NCBI GenBank assembly: GCA_914767885.1
Contig: CAJZBQ010000053.1
Location: 124,001 to 188,000 of the forward strand
DNA from: Blepharisma stoltei
Taxonomy: Eukaryota > Ciliophora > Heterotrichea > Heterotrichida > Blepharismidae
Reading direction: 5' to 3'
DNA: 64,000 bases
In this document: positions 21,921-32,414 of the stretch, one piece after another
How the letters are laid out: the number at the start of each line of letters is the position of its first letter
How positions within the stretch are numbered: the first letter of the stretch is position 1
Position numbers and translations under genes: made by a program
The notes under the pieces: model-generated
What the model was told of the DNA's origin: nothing
Database searches by the model: none
What the model saw: the letters and a program-made list of their open reading frames with translations, nothing else

Positions 21921-24900
21921 TTAAAACACAATGCATTTTTCTCTTCCTGCAGAAGATGGCTGAATATCAGTGAAATCAAGTTCCCCTGACATGTCGTTTT
22001 TCTTTTTATCAACTTCTTTTATAGCATCAAGCATCTGGATAGTGGCATAGGATCTTCGAGTGACTGTCTTTTTTATGTTGTAATTTAAAGGCGCGTTTAA
22101 AGATGTCCTTAATGCTGGCTTTGGAGGTGAGTTTTTTGAATCAGTTGATCTATCGATTACTGTTTTCGTTCTTTTTTTGTCCCTTGAAGTTTCATTTTTT
22201 ACAAAGTTTTTCATGTCTTTGTATTTTTTTATTTCTTCTTCAGCCAGTTTTGCTCGTTTTAAAGTTCTGGCGAGCTTTCTTTCTAATGAATTTTTTTCAA
22301 TAACTAGTTCAGACTTCTCTTTAGTTAGCTGATTGTTATTTGTTGAGACTAGCTCTAATTGCTTTCCTAGAGTAATAGAGATTTCTCTTAAACAAATAAG
22401 TTCTTTTTTTAAGCTGGATTCAAGCTTTTTGTAATTTTCTTTAGATTGATCAAGATCGTATTCGAGCTTGATAATTTTTTCTGATTTTTGCTGAAGTTCG
22501 TCTATCAATTCTTGCTTATCGCCATTCCATTTTTCTTTATGTACTTCTATTTCTGATTCCATACTTGCTTTAACTTGCAACAAGTTTTCAAATTCATTGA
22601 TTTTCATTAAAAGATCTTTATTTTTCGCCATTTCTTCTTCTAGCTGCAGATATTACGCCTTCATGATGGCGAAGGCCGCAGTCCAACAGAAAAAGAAAAA
22701 GTTCCAGAATTCGGGGTCACTTAACAAAATGGTGGCCCCGAAGGGCACTGGGTCGGATGGGGTGTGGTTTCCGGGGTGGGAGCAGGTTTGGGCTGACTGG
22801 GCCTCTCCTCGACCCACAGGCGAAAGACCGATGGCGCAATACAAGCAGGCACTTCTGGAGGAGCATTATGCTGCCTGTAAATGGCGGAGTAGGCTTCGGA
22901 CATTCCCCTCATACCCTAACTCCCCCCCCCCTCCGTGAGTGAACAAAAAATTTTGTTCACTCACGGAGGGGGTTAATTTTTTTTTTTTAAAAAAATTTAT
23001 ATATAAATTTTTTATAAAAAATATTTTTTTTCGAATTTAAAAAAATCCTAATTCGCAAAAATTGGAAAGCAAATATTAATTTAATTTATAAAATTTATGT
23101 TTTTAAAAAGCAATTCGTTCAAAATTAAACAGAATTAGCTCTAGATTTCATTGTACTAATTATCATTTTATATATCAATTTTTTTTCCATAAAAAATTTT
23201 TGTTCACTCACGGAGGGGGGAGTAAGCACTACCAGGGGCTAAGAGAGTCCTTTGCTGAAGTTTTTGGTTCAAGCAGGCTCTCGGGTGAGTCTCCCGAAGA
23301 TGTCGATGTCGTCATTTTTGACGACTTCGACAGAAAAAGGGCGTTAGGTGGCTTTGGTGACTAGCGCCACATTGAGCGTGAAGCTGGAGCTCGACTGGAT
23401 CAGGGACTGAAATAAACCCCGCTTTTACCCTCCCTAATTAATCTCTCTCTTCTAGCTGCTCTTTTAAAGCAGATTTTGAAATATTTTCATCATTAATTGG
23501 CAGTACATCAAGCTCGGACTTTAATTGAATGATTTCTATATCTTTATCACAAAAAGATTGTTCTAATTCAAATCTTTTGTCATACACATTTTTCATTTCA
23601 TTTTTCAGATCTTCTATTTCTTCCATTAACAGTTCTATCTGTTCATCTTTTTCCCTTATAATTTCTTCATTTAAAGCATTTTTATCAGCAGCTTCATTAG
23701 TTCTCTGCAGTAAAAAGCTATAATTCCCTCTGATTTCTGATATTTCTTTTTCATTTTCAATAAGAAATGCATTTAGTTTCATGTTTTTTTCGACTTCTTT
23801 AGTGAGCCTTTCCCTTGTATCTTCAAGTTCTACTACGATATCGTCTAGAGCTGAAACTTTTGAGATTTCGACGTCACTTTCTTCTTTTATGTCTTCTTTT
23901 GAGTTTGACTTGGTTTCCATTTCTTCATAATTCAAAGGCTTTCCTATTTTCTGCTCAAGCATTTCTATTTTTTTGTCTTTCATATGGATCTCTTCTTTTG
24001 CTTTTGCTAGCATAAGTTTGAGTTCTGAGACAGTATATTCTTTGTTTACTTTTGCTTTATTTTTAATAGACTTTGCTCGAATTCCAAAGCGTAATGTACT
24101 GACTGTCTCTGCTTCATTATAAGCAGAAGGGGAGCATGTAATGATTAATGAAGTTTTTGAGTTGCCACCTAAGGAGTCTTGAAGAACTCTTGTTAGCTTA
24201 GAATCTCTGTAAGGAACATGAGAGCTTTTTCCATCAGTTAAAGCATTGATCACTTGTCCAAGCGCAGTTAAACTTTTATTAATATTTTTTGCTTCTTCTA
24301 GCCTTTTGCCTTCAGCTCCAGTCTTACCAACTTTTTCACTTCCAGCTAAGTCAACAAGATATAATTTTCCTGTTTTAGTTGAACAATCTAAAGAGTTGGT
24401 TTGAGACAGAGTGACGCAGAATATAGAATGAGATCGAGAAGAGCCTGCGTTCATATGTGTGTATCCAACTTCTCTATTGCCTGTTCCTATATTCATAAGT
24501 TCATAGACTTCGTCTTCATTTGAGACGTATCGCTCTGTTAAGTCTTCGATATAAACCCCTCTTATTTTGTCTTCATGGATCTTTAAGTTATTTTTCGTAG
24601 GCTCAAGAAGATCTTTGATTTTTTCCATATAGATCTCACAATAGCCTACTTTAACTGAAAATTCTAAATGAGGATCAGAATTCAAGATCTTCATGAAGGC
24701 ATCACCAATCATTCTAGGAATAATGCCCATTAGGTCTTTATCATTTAAAACTCCAGTCATTGTAAATGTCTTTCCTGAAGAGGTTTGCCCATAAGCAAAC
24801 ACAGTCCCATTAAATCCTTGCATAACTGCATCTACAATTGGCCGAGCAGCGATATGATAAATTTTGGCTTGTGGAGTTGAGGGAGGGAATACATAATCGT

Positions 24901-25975
24901 AGGAAAATCTCAAGGGCTCCCCTTCAGATTTTATAGCAACTGTTTTGTTATCAGAGTCGAAATTCACACAAACTGATTCTTCTATTTGTTTTTCTTTTTC
25001 GTTCAGTGGTCGAAATCGACATAGCATTAACATTAGCATTAAGTTAGATTATAGGAAAGCTCTGGTAGCACCTGGTGTTGCCCATCTCTATTTTGCATAG
25101 TTGGTCCACCTGCAGCCTTCCCATCAGAGGGTTAAGTTCTCTTTACTGAGGCTTGCGACTAACGGAGAGCAAAGTAGGCTGGCCACCATGCTGTACGCAG
25201 ATGAGACTTCCTGCACAAAATACCAAAGAATGGAAATTCCGGCCAAAAGCAAAGCTTGCAGCACAGAGCGTAACTCCTGGCTTCATTTAGGGAGTTGCCG
25301 GTAAAAAGCTTTGATGGGCTTCCCCTTTCCAACTCCAAGTCCCACTTTCCTTCTAACTCCCCCCCCCCCCTCCGTGAGCGAACAAAAAATTTTGTTCACT
25401 CACGGAGGGGGGGTTAATTTTTTTTTTTAAAAACAATTTATATATAAATTTTATAAAAAATATTTTTTTCGAAATTTAAAAAAAATCCTAATTTGCAAAA
25501 ATTGGGAAGCAAATACTAATTTAATTTGCAAAATTTATGTTTTAAAACGCAATTTATTTAAAATTAAACAGAATTAGCTCTAGATTTCATTATACTAATT
25601 ATCACTTATATAGCAAAATTTTTTTCTATTAAAAATTTTTTCTATTAAAAATATTTTTGTTCACTCACGGAGGGTGGGTTTTTGGTCAAAAAAATGGCGA
25701 TTTTTCTAATGGTTTTGTTCGCTCACGGAGGGGGGGGGGGGTAAGTAAGTAAAATCCAGCTCCCGAAAGTTGACTTAGATTAGTCCTAAATGTATTAGGA
25801 TTAGTTACCTAATATGGCTCCATTTCTGGGATGAAAACCTTACCGGATATAATTAAAATATGTTCTCGAAGCTCCATGACCGAAAAGCTATATCCATGCT
25901 GAGACATCATATTTTAATTATTCAAATTCGACATACCACCCGAATATTTCCTGAAGATTCATCAGATGAATCCAT
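21921..25975 (-). CDS. kinesin-1-like motor with C-terminal CaaX-type motif
   Basis: Pieces 25975-25936, 25023-23460 and 22647-21921 sum to 2331 nt (776 residues). The true start MDSSDESSGNIRVVCRFRPL is recovered only after removing an IES. Motor motifs: P-loop GQTSSGKTFT, NAGSSRSHSIF (switch I), DLAGSEK (switch II), HVPYRDSKLTRVLQDSLGG and the neck KNKAKVNKEYT. A long coiled coil follows, then a basic linker (SRDKKRTKTVID). These fit conventional kinesin heavy chain. The last residues are KCIVF, a CaaX-like box suggesting prenylation, which is unusual for kinesin-1. The gene is convergent with TOGARAM (93-bp gap) and divergent from glutathione reductase. Confidence 0.92.
22648..23459 (+). 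mobile_element. IES in kinesin: retroposon family F with nested MITE
   Basis: 812 bp flanked by the 12-bp repeat TCTTCTAGCTGC (22636-22647, 23448-23459). The outer parts are GC-rich (about 22648-22918 and 23225-23447) and contain ATGATGGCGAAGG near the start. A TA-bounded MITE is nested inside. Removal gives EQLEEEMAKNK in frame. Confidence 0.85.
22919..23224. mobile_element. C/G-end MITE nested in retroposon F
   Basis: Flanked by TA (22917-22918, 23223-23224). The left end is a near-perfect 50-bp palindrome: the terminal repeat CCCCCCTCCGTGAGTGAAC followed by its inverse GTTCACTCACGGAGGGGG. The right end is TTGTTCACTCACGGAGGGGG. Core as in the other copies. Confidence 0.88.
25024..25935 (-). 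mobile_element. IES in kinesin: retroposon family E with nested MITE
   Basis: 912 bp between TCGACATA repeats (25016-25023 and 25928-25935). On the reverse strand it begins AATTAAAATATGATGTCTC with a GC hairpin closed by CATATTTTAAT, as in 37322-36654 and 43351-43910, and ends in a TTAATG-type tail. A MITE (25356-25743) is inserted in its middle. Removal restores VVCRFRPL. Confidence 0.85.
25356..25743. mobile_element. C/G-end MITE nested in retroposon E
   Basis: 388 bp bounded by TA (25354-25355, 25742-25743). The left end is again the self-palindrome (CCTCCGTGAGCGAAC then GTTCACTCACGGAGG). Two copies of the terminal repeat unit lie at the right end, separated by TTTTTGGTCAAAAAAATGGC. Confidence 0.88.
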
Positions 25976-26014
25976 TTTTGTTAGAATAAAATCAACATTA
26001 ATGATTTAATAAAT
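25976..26014. promoter_or_regulatory. 39-bp bidirectional intergenic promoter
   Basis: Only 39 bp separate the kinesin start (minus) and the glutathione reductase start (plus). Both starts are fixed by family N-termini. An upstream ATG at 26001 closes after two codons. The whole control region and both 5' UTRs must be extremely short or overlap. Confidence 0.7.
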
Positions 26015-28428
26015 ATGCAAAACAATTTTGGATGTCTCATAATTGGAGGAGGAAGCGCTGGAGTAGCATCAGCAATTAGGGCAGCTAAGTATGGGGTTAA
26101 GGTTGCTTTAATAGAATCGGGCAAAATTGCAGGAACTTGCGTCAATTCTGGATGTGTGCCGAAAAAAGTTATGTGGAACGCAGCTCTAACTCTTGAGATT
26201 TTAAAGTCATCGTCTGGGTATGGGATTGATGCTAATTATAGTTTGAATTGGAAAACACTAAAAGAAAATCGTGAAAATTACGTTGAGAGATTGCATGAAA
26301 TTTACCTACTCCCCCCCCTCCGTGAGTGAACAAAAAAATTTTGTTCACTCACGGAGGGAGGTTAATTTTTTTTTTTAAAAAAATTTATATATAAATTTTT
26401 ATAAAAAATATTTTTTTTTTCGAAATTTAAAAAAATCCTAATTCGCAAAAATTGGAAAGCAAATATTAATTTAATTTATAAAAATTTATGTTTTAAAAAG
26501 CAATTCGTTTAAAATTAAACAGAATTAGCTCTAGATTTCATTATACTAATTATCATTTATATATCAAAATTTTTTTCCATAAAAAATTTTTTTTGTATTA
26601 AAAAAATTTTGTTCACTCACGGAGGGTGGGTTTTTGGGCAAAAAATAGCGATTTTTCTAATGGTTTTGTTCACTGACGGGGGGGGAGTTAAATAAATTGA
26701 AATTTCATGGAGTAGAAGTCATTAATGGAGTAGCTTCTTTTACAGGCCCGAACACCATTGTTGTCAACGGAGAAATGGAATTGACTGCTCCTAATATATT
26801 TATCACTAGTGGTAGCAAGCCATTGCTGCTAAATATCCCAGGAAAAGAATTTTTGTGTACTAGTGATGACTTCTTTCTATTGGATGATAAAGTCAATAAA
26901 GCCCTCATAGTTGGCAATGGCTACATTGCAGGAGAAATATAGGGTTTTCCCTATATGACCTGGTAAGGATCGTGTTTTCTCCATGGAATCCCTCTGTTGG
27001 TCAAACCAACTCAGTGCGTTGGCTTGGCCAATTCACTGGTTGGTTCAACCAGCAGAGGGATTCCATGGAGAACCCACGGCCCTTATCGGGCTATATAGGG
27101 AAAACACCTATATCAGGCTTGCTTAGCACTCTAGGCACTGATACAACAGTAGCTGCCAGAGAGCCAAGATTTTTAGAAACTTTTGATATAGATACTGCTA
27201 ATATTCTTGAAGAGCACTACAGACAATCTGGAATAAACATTTTTACTCAAACAGAAGTTGTAGAAATTAAGAAAACCTCTGATGGTTTTGAAGCCATTTT
27301 TAATGATGGGAGAAGATTCACCTATGATTTGATCATTTCTGCTATAGGGAGAATTGGGAACGTAGAGAAGTTAAATTTGCAAGTAACATCAGTAGAATTG
27401 GACCAAATAGGGAATATTAAGGTTGATGAATGGGAAGCTACAAATGCTCCTGGAATTTATGCATTTGGAGATGTCATTGGGAAAAAGAACCAAACACCTG
27501 TAGCTGTTGCTGCAGGCAGAAAGCTTGCTGATAGACTATTTGGGAATAAGCCAGATGCTAAATTAGATTATAACTTAATTCCAACAATGATGTTTTCTAT
27601 GCTACCAGTTGGAACTATAGGATTAACTGAAAAAGCTGCAAGAGAAAAATATGGTGATGCGATAAAAATTTATAAATCAAAATTTACAAATATGTTTTTC
27701 CAAGTAGGAAATTACAAGGAGCCTACCCTTTTTAAAATGATAGTGTATGGACCAGAAGAAAAAATCATTGGCTTGCATGCTGTTGGAAGAGGAGTTGACG
27801 AAATGATTCAAGGATTTGCTGTGGCTATTAAAATGGGGGTAAATATACATAAAAATGGCATTATTGGAAAATCCCTCCTGACCCTTTTCTTCAACACCAG
27901 AGGAAAACGGCCTGGGTGTGAAGGCAGAAGAGTTTGGAAATCCTTTTTATTAGGCTATACAACCTTAACCTGAGCATAAGCAGCAAGAAAAACTTGCTGT
28001 TTGTAGCGAGGATAAGGATACATAGGTTTTTCTCAGGCCCCCAAGGGAGCTATTCTTGGGACTTTAAGTTTTTACTCTGAGGCTATCTTTGGAAAGGCAG
28101 CCCCGAGCATATAATAAATCCTCTAGCAGGGCTCAATAGATGACATCTTCCTCATAATAAGCGGAAGTTTCGACCCAGGTGATGGGACTATAGGCTCAAG
28201 GAGTCATGAAAGTCAAGATTGGCAGTGCGAATCCCTGCCTGCGGAGGAAGGGGTGTCGGCCAGGGCCCCTTGGAGCTGATGAGCATATATGGGTGTAAAT
28301 CCCTCTCCCTGTCGAGAACGAAAAGCTTAATCTAATTTTAACCTAAAATGGGAGCAAGAAAGCAAGATTTTGACGATACTGTTGCAATCCACCCAACAGC
28401 AAGCGAAGAGTTTGTTTTACTATCATAG
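26015..28428 (+). CDS. glutathione reductase with three IESs
   Basis: NADPH-dependent flavoenzyme that keeps glutathione reduced. Pieces 26015-26308, 26691-26940, 27114-27837 and 28353-28428 sum to 1344 nt (447 residues). Motifs: FAD site IIGGGSAGVASA, redox-active disulfide GTCVNSGCVPKK, NADPH region ALIVGNGYIAGEI, FAD site GIYAFGDVIGKKNQTPVAV, dimer interface GLHAVGRGVDEMIQGF, and the C-terminal catalytic HPTASEE. The end FVLLS without a redox Cys or Sec pair favours glutathione over thioredoxin reductase. Usual family length. No mitochondrial presequence, so cytosolic is likely. All three insertions are removed in frame. Confidence 0.93.
26309..26690. mobile_element. MITE IES in glutathione reductase
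   Basis: 382 bp bounded by TA (26307-26308, 26689-26690). Starts CTCCCCCCCCTCCGTGAGTG with the inverse repeat immediately after, and ends CACTGACGGGGGGGGAGT. Removal gives HEIYLNKLKFHGVEV. It is the cleanest full-length copy in the window. Confidence 0.92.
26941..27113. mobile_element. 173-bp palindromic IES in glutathione reductase
   Basis: Flanked by ATAT (26937-26940, 27110-27113). The two halves are inverted copies: ATAGGGTTTTCCCTATAT and TTCTCCATGGAATCCCTCTG on the left, CAGAGGGATTCCATGGAGAA and CTATATAGGGAAAACACC on the right, with a short centre rich in TTGGT/ACCAA. GC content is well above the host. Removal gives AGEISGLLSTLG. Confidence 0.85.
27838..28352 (+). mobile_element. IES in glutathione reductase: retroposon related to family A
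   Basis: 515 bp between TAAAATGGG repeats (27829-27837, 28344-28352). Begins AATATACATAAAAATGGC, as family A. The 3' half (GGAAGTTTCGACCCAGG, GTCATGAAAGTCAAGATTGG) matches 1440-1921 and 37643-38113; the 5' half differs. Removal restores KMGARKQDFDDTV. Confidence 0.85.
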
Positions 28429-28558
28429 TTACTATTTAATCTATTTATTTAGGCTAAATACTGCTGAAAGCTAGTTAATAAATAGTGATATTTATACTTA
28501 AACTCATTACTTATTATTTATTTTTCAAAAATTGAAAAGATAATCCAGCTTAATTTTA

Positions 28559-29932
28559 TTAATTTGAATATTTGTGGTAATATTCAATTTCTTTCCTTAG
28601 ATCTTTTTGGACTTGTACATCAGGCTTAGGCTGTTGATTTAGCACTTCTAGTTGTTTCTCGAGAGCTTCTAACAACAAGCTTAACAGTTCTTTTTTTGAT
28701 TTTTTAAAATAAAAATTAAAGCATGGACAAATTTCAGCAGGTCTCAAGTCATGGACTTTTCCCAACTCCCAACATAAAAATTTTCTTCGCTTATGGAGGA
28801 TGGTTAAATTTTTTTTTTAAGAAATTTAGATAGATTTTTTTTTTCCAGAAATTTAAAAAAATTCTATTAAAAATTGAGAATAAAAACTAATTTAATTTTC
28901 AAAATTTATGTTTTAGGATGCAAGCTGTCCAAATTAAAAAGAATTTAGCAAGAGATTTATTATAACAATTTCACTTATATATCAAAATTTTTTTCATAAA
29001 AAAAACTTTGTTTAAAAATAAGGAATGTTTTATTCGCTCGCCGAGTGGGAAAGTAAGTGATTCATAAATAGTCCTTGAAAGCCAGGCACTTCTTTGACCT
29101 TTTCTAAGCCATCAACTTCAATAGGCTCCACACTTCAGTTTTCTTTATTTACAAGCCTCAAATTATTTTGTTTTAGAGCAAGGCTATAATCATAACCAGC
29201 TGGAGGCCAATCTTCAGCAATATATCACCATCTCGCCAATATCTTTGTAACAATTTCAGCTTTTTCTCTCTCTTCTCTTGTAGTGAATTCTTTAAACTGT
29301 ATATATTTTTTCGAATTATCAGGACTTTTATTTTTCTTTTTTCTCTCAACAATTTCTTCATATTTCTTTGATTTGTGTTTATCATGGTTTTTTGATGATT
29401 TTCTGTCATGCTTGTCATGTTTTTTGTGCTTTTTTTCTCTGTTTTCTAGCTTGTCTTTCTTTGGAGCATTAGGAATTAGTCCACGAGCCCTTTTTTCTTC
29501 TAACGCCTGTTTGCCAACTAAAATCTTTTTTGGCTCTTTGTTTTCTTCATTTAAATCTAAATCTTCTTGAATAAATTCGTTGGATTCTGCCAAACTGCTG
29601 GTATCTGATGCACTTTCTTCACTGCTACTTGAAGATTTACGTTTATGGATTTTCCGCGCTCCACCTTCTTCGTCGGTAGAATGAGCCGACTCAGATGAGC
29701 TTACAGGTGGTCCATATCTATCATATTCGACTTTGTCAGTAATAAAATCATCCAAAGATGAGTCATCTTCAAAAACTGGTTTTGTCTCAGAGGATATAAG
29801 CGGCTTTGGATTATTGTCTTTAGATAAGGAAGCTCCGGATTTTTTAGGTATAAAATCTTCAATGAAGGAAGGAGAGCTAGGCTTGTTAGGTTTTAGCTTC
29901 TTTAATCTTTTCCGATGTTTGGATTCTTCCAT
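28559..29932 (-). CDS. conserved-looking unknown protein, Lys/Ser-rich N-terminus
   Basis: Pieces 29932-29057 and 28765-28559 sum to 1083 nt (360 residues). The first 200 residues are disordered and charged (KRLKKLKPNKPSSP, KHKKHDKHDRKSS), like nuclear RNA or chromatin proteins. The C-terminal 140 residues look folded: ILARWWYIAEDWPPAGYDY (one W from TGA), KVKEVPGFQGLFMNH, GKVHDLRPAEICPCFNF and a helix KKELLSLLLEALEKQLEVL. This layout seems familiar as a domain of unknown function, but I cannot name it. A MITE interrupts the folded part. Confidence 0.75.
28766..29056. mobile_element. degenerate MITE IES without TA flanks
   Basis: About 291 bp, flanked by AA/AA on the plus strand (28764-28765, 29055-29056) rather than TA. 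Ends are degraded (ACTCCCAACATAAAAATT left, TCGCTCGCCGAGTGGGAAAG right) and the core matches the family. Removal gives FMNHLGKVHDL in frame. Confidence 0.78.
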
Positions 29933-30516
29933 TGAAAATAATATAGTTAAATTAGAATGTTGGGAGATAGATGCATTTTTGGATTTTTTAAGTTAGGAAA
30001 ACGTATTAGTTGCTATGTTTAAGAAAAAATAAATGATAAAAATTATCTAATAAACCTTTGCATAATTGATAGTTTTACTAAATAGATATTTATATAATAA
30101 TTAAACGATATTGAGAAGAAAAGTCTAAAAATGAAATGGGATTTTAAGCCTATTAGTTCATTTAGAATAATCAATAGTTTTATCTTCTCAGAAATAAGAG
30201 AATTACTTATTGCTAGGATTTAGCTTTTTAAGTATATATATTATTAAAGGAACTATTTCTTAAAGAAAAAATTCTGTGTACCATTATGCTCTGATCCTTA
30301 AGCTAAATCTCCAAAATAAATAGAATTATAATCTATTTTAATAATGAAGAAATATGGCTTTATTAATTAAAATTAAATAATATGCGCAAAAATCTTTGGC
30401 ACTATAAATTAATTAAATTAATTTAAAAGAATTATCGATTTTGGTGTGCGTTTTTCACATTAAAGCATAGAATATTACTATCTAAAAATGAAAATAAAAT
30501 AATTAAAAAACTGGCT
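29933..30516. other. AT-rich intergenic region
   Basis: It lies between two divergent starts. No ORF, repeat end or hairpin stands out. Confidence 0.4.
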
Positions 30517-31212
30517 ATGCTTACAATAATTTTTGGTGCACTTGGCATAGCTGCTTCTGTGTATTTAAACTTATCTCCTATCCCATCTCTAAAGCGTGCT
30601 TATAAAACTAAAGACATAAAAGAAATTTCTCAAGCTTATCTCACAATAGCTTCATTAAATTTTGCATTATGAACTTTATATGGAATTAAGGCCGACTTAA
30701 TTGAAGTTTTCATTGGAAATTTAATCTGTTTTTGTCTTTCCACAATATGAATATGCACTTATCATGGAATCAAAGGAGATTGGATAATATATATTCCAAT
30801 ATATATAATATCCATGTCAAGTTTATTGGTAGTCTTATATATCTTCTGCCCAAAATTAATTTTAGGCTTACTTGGGATTGGAGCTACAGTGTTAATGTAT
30901 GGCGCGCCAATAGAACGAATTATTCCAGCACTGAAATATAAGGACTATTCTTATATTGATGTCTGAATTTTAACAGCTTTGATTTTTAATGCAGCTTCTT
31001 GGATTATTTATGGGGTTATTGTTGATGATTGACTTATTTTAGCTCCTAATATAGCTGGGCTAATTTTTACGATTTTTCAATTAATTCTTTATCTTTGGGC
31101 AAGGAGCTTAATTTCTTGTGGCTTATTTACAATGATTAGCAAAAAGCTGAACTATAAAAGCCTTGAAGATGGCGAAAACGAAAATGATAATATAGTCCCT
31201 GAAATATTTTAG
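30517..31212 (+). CDS. SWEET (MtN3-like) sugar transporter
   Basis: A 231-residue ORF that exists only with TGA as Trp (at least four TGA codons, e.g. FALWTLYGIK, STIWICTYHG, VDDWLILAP). SWEETs are seven-helix bidirectional sugar uniporters made of two triple-helix MtN3 repeats. Repeat 1: SPIPSLKRAYKTKDIKEIS then ASLNFALWTLYGI. Repeat 2: GAPIERIIPALKYKDYSYID then FNAASWIIYGVIVDDW and APNIAGLIFTIFQLILY. Both proline motifs and both asparagines at the substrate site are recognisable. Length is typical. No intron or IES. Confidence 0.9.
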
Positions 31213-31280
31213 ATCATATTGGCCATCCATATTAATTTCAAAAACTAACTTGTACTTGTCAGCTTTTTTGAAAAGTAAAA

Positions 31281-31424
31281 ATGAAAATGGCAATTATCCC
31301 GCTTATAGTTTTAAGGTGCCTAATCAGACTAATATTGTATAATGCAAGTACCTGTTCCATATTTTTTCTAGTCGGAATTCTGCTGGGGTATAGAAATCTA
31401 TTAAGGTGCATGAGCTATAATTAA
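31281..31424 (+). CDS. possible small hydrophobic protein
   Basis: A 47-residue ORF (MKMAIIPLIVLRCLIRLILY.., ending MSYN) with two hydrophobic stretches (IIPLIVLRCLI and SIFFLVGILLG). No family recognised; it could be chance in AT-rich DNA. Confidence 0.3.
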   Translation: MKMAIIPLIVLRCLIRLILYNASTCSIFFLVGILLGYRNLLRCMSYN

Positions 31425-31629
31425 ATTTATCCTCAATCAATGCATCTCATAATATTTCAAAGCATTGCAAAGTTGGATTGAAATAGATTTAATTAATTTT
31501 AATTAATTCACTCTCCCCTACAATAATAAAATTATTATTTATATATTTCTCGATAATTGCAACATTTTATCTCATTATAAAATTTAATCGGCAATAAATT
31601 CTGTCATTATAATGATTTTTTCAGATTAT

Positions 31630-32163
31630 TTAATTTCCAAATGAATACTCATTTTCGGAGGTTCTATTAAATATTTGTCTTTTCTTCTTCACCATTTCAT
31701 TACTAATGCGTGCGCTCTGATTAGCGTTCGGAATTCTGAGACTTAATGCAACTTTCTCAAAAGAAGCAATGTGTGGCAGATTTTTGGAACTGTTTACTTG
31801 GAGTTGTTTTGATATCATGCTCTTGGCTGCAAAACACACCTTTTTTACTGACTTTTCAAGGAGAGGCACAGATTTTATATTATTTGGGCTTTTAATAGGT
31901 GGTAGAAATACTATATTTGGATCTCATAGAGATTTTGAGCTCCCTTCTATTTTAAACTGAAAGTTTAAGCAGGCTTCTGGGAGTTTGAGTTTTAGAGGAC
32001 AAACAGGCAAAAGTCTTGGGGAATGCTTAATGTCACGGTGGTGGATTAATAATTTTTGGTTTTTATCTAAGTTGTCTATTGAAGGCTGAGATTTAGGGGA
32101 TAGTGCTGGTAAAACTGGCTGAGATCTTGTGCTTTCAAAATCTGTTTTAATGGAGTTTTTCAT
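31630..32163 (-). CDS. unknown basic protein
   Basis: 177 residues in one ORF with one TGA Trp (SKSLWDPNIV). Rich in Ser, Lys and Pro, with no predicted globular domain that I can name. PVLPALSPKSQPS and VFLPPIKSPNNIKSVPLLEK suggest a disordered linker-type protein. Confidence 0.55.
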
Positions 32164-32414
32164 TAATTACAATCGAAAATTTCAGTTATTTATTAAAATT
32201 GCTCCTATAAGTTAAATCTTCATTGCGATTTTTGTAAGGAATATTAACTTTTCTGATTTTCTACCCAAATATATCTGTTAGAATTTATATTTTACTTACT
32301 ATTAGATAAATTTGACATTATTTAATTTCATCTTAAAACATTATTCATATATGGCGTCAGAATTTGCATAAAAATCATATTAAGTTTAATTATGATATTT
32401 TAGGATCTTATTTA

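Noticed and set aside
22919-26690. CRISPR array, because of repeated CTCACGGAGG units
   Set aside because: The units are inverted element ends with variable spacing, not regular direct repeats with unique spacers, and the host is a eukaryote.
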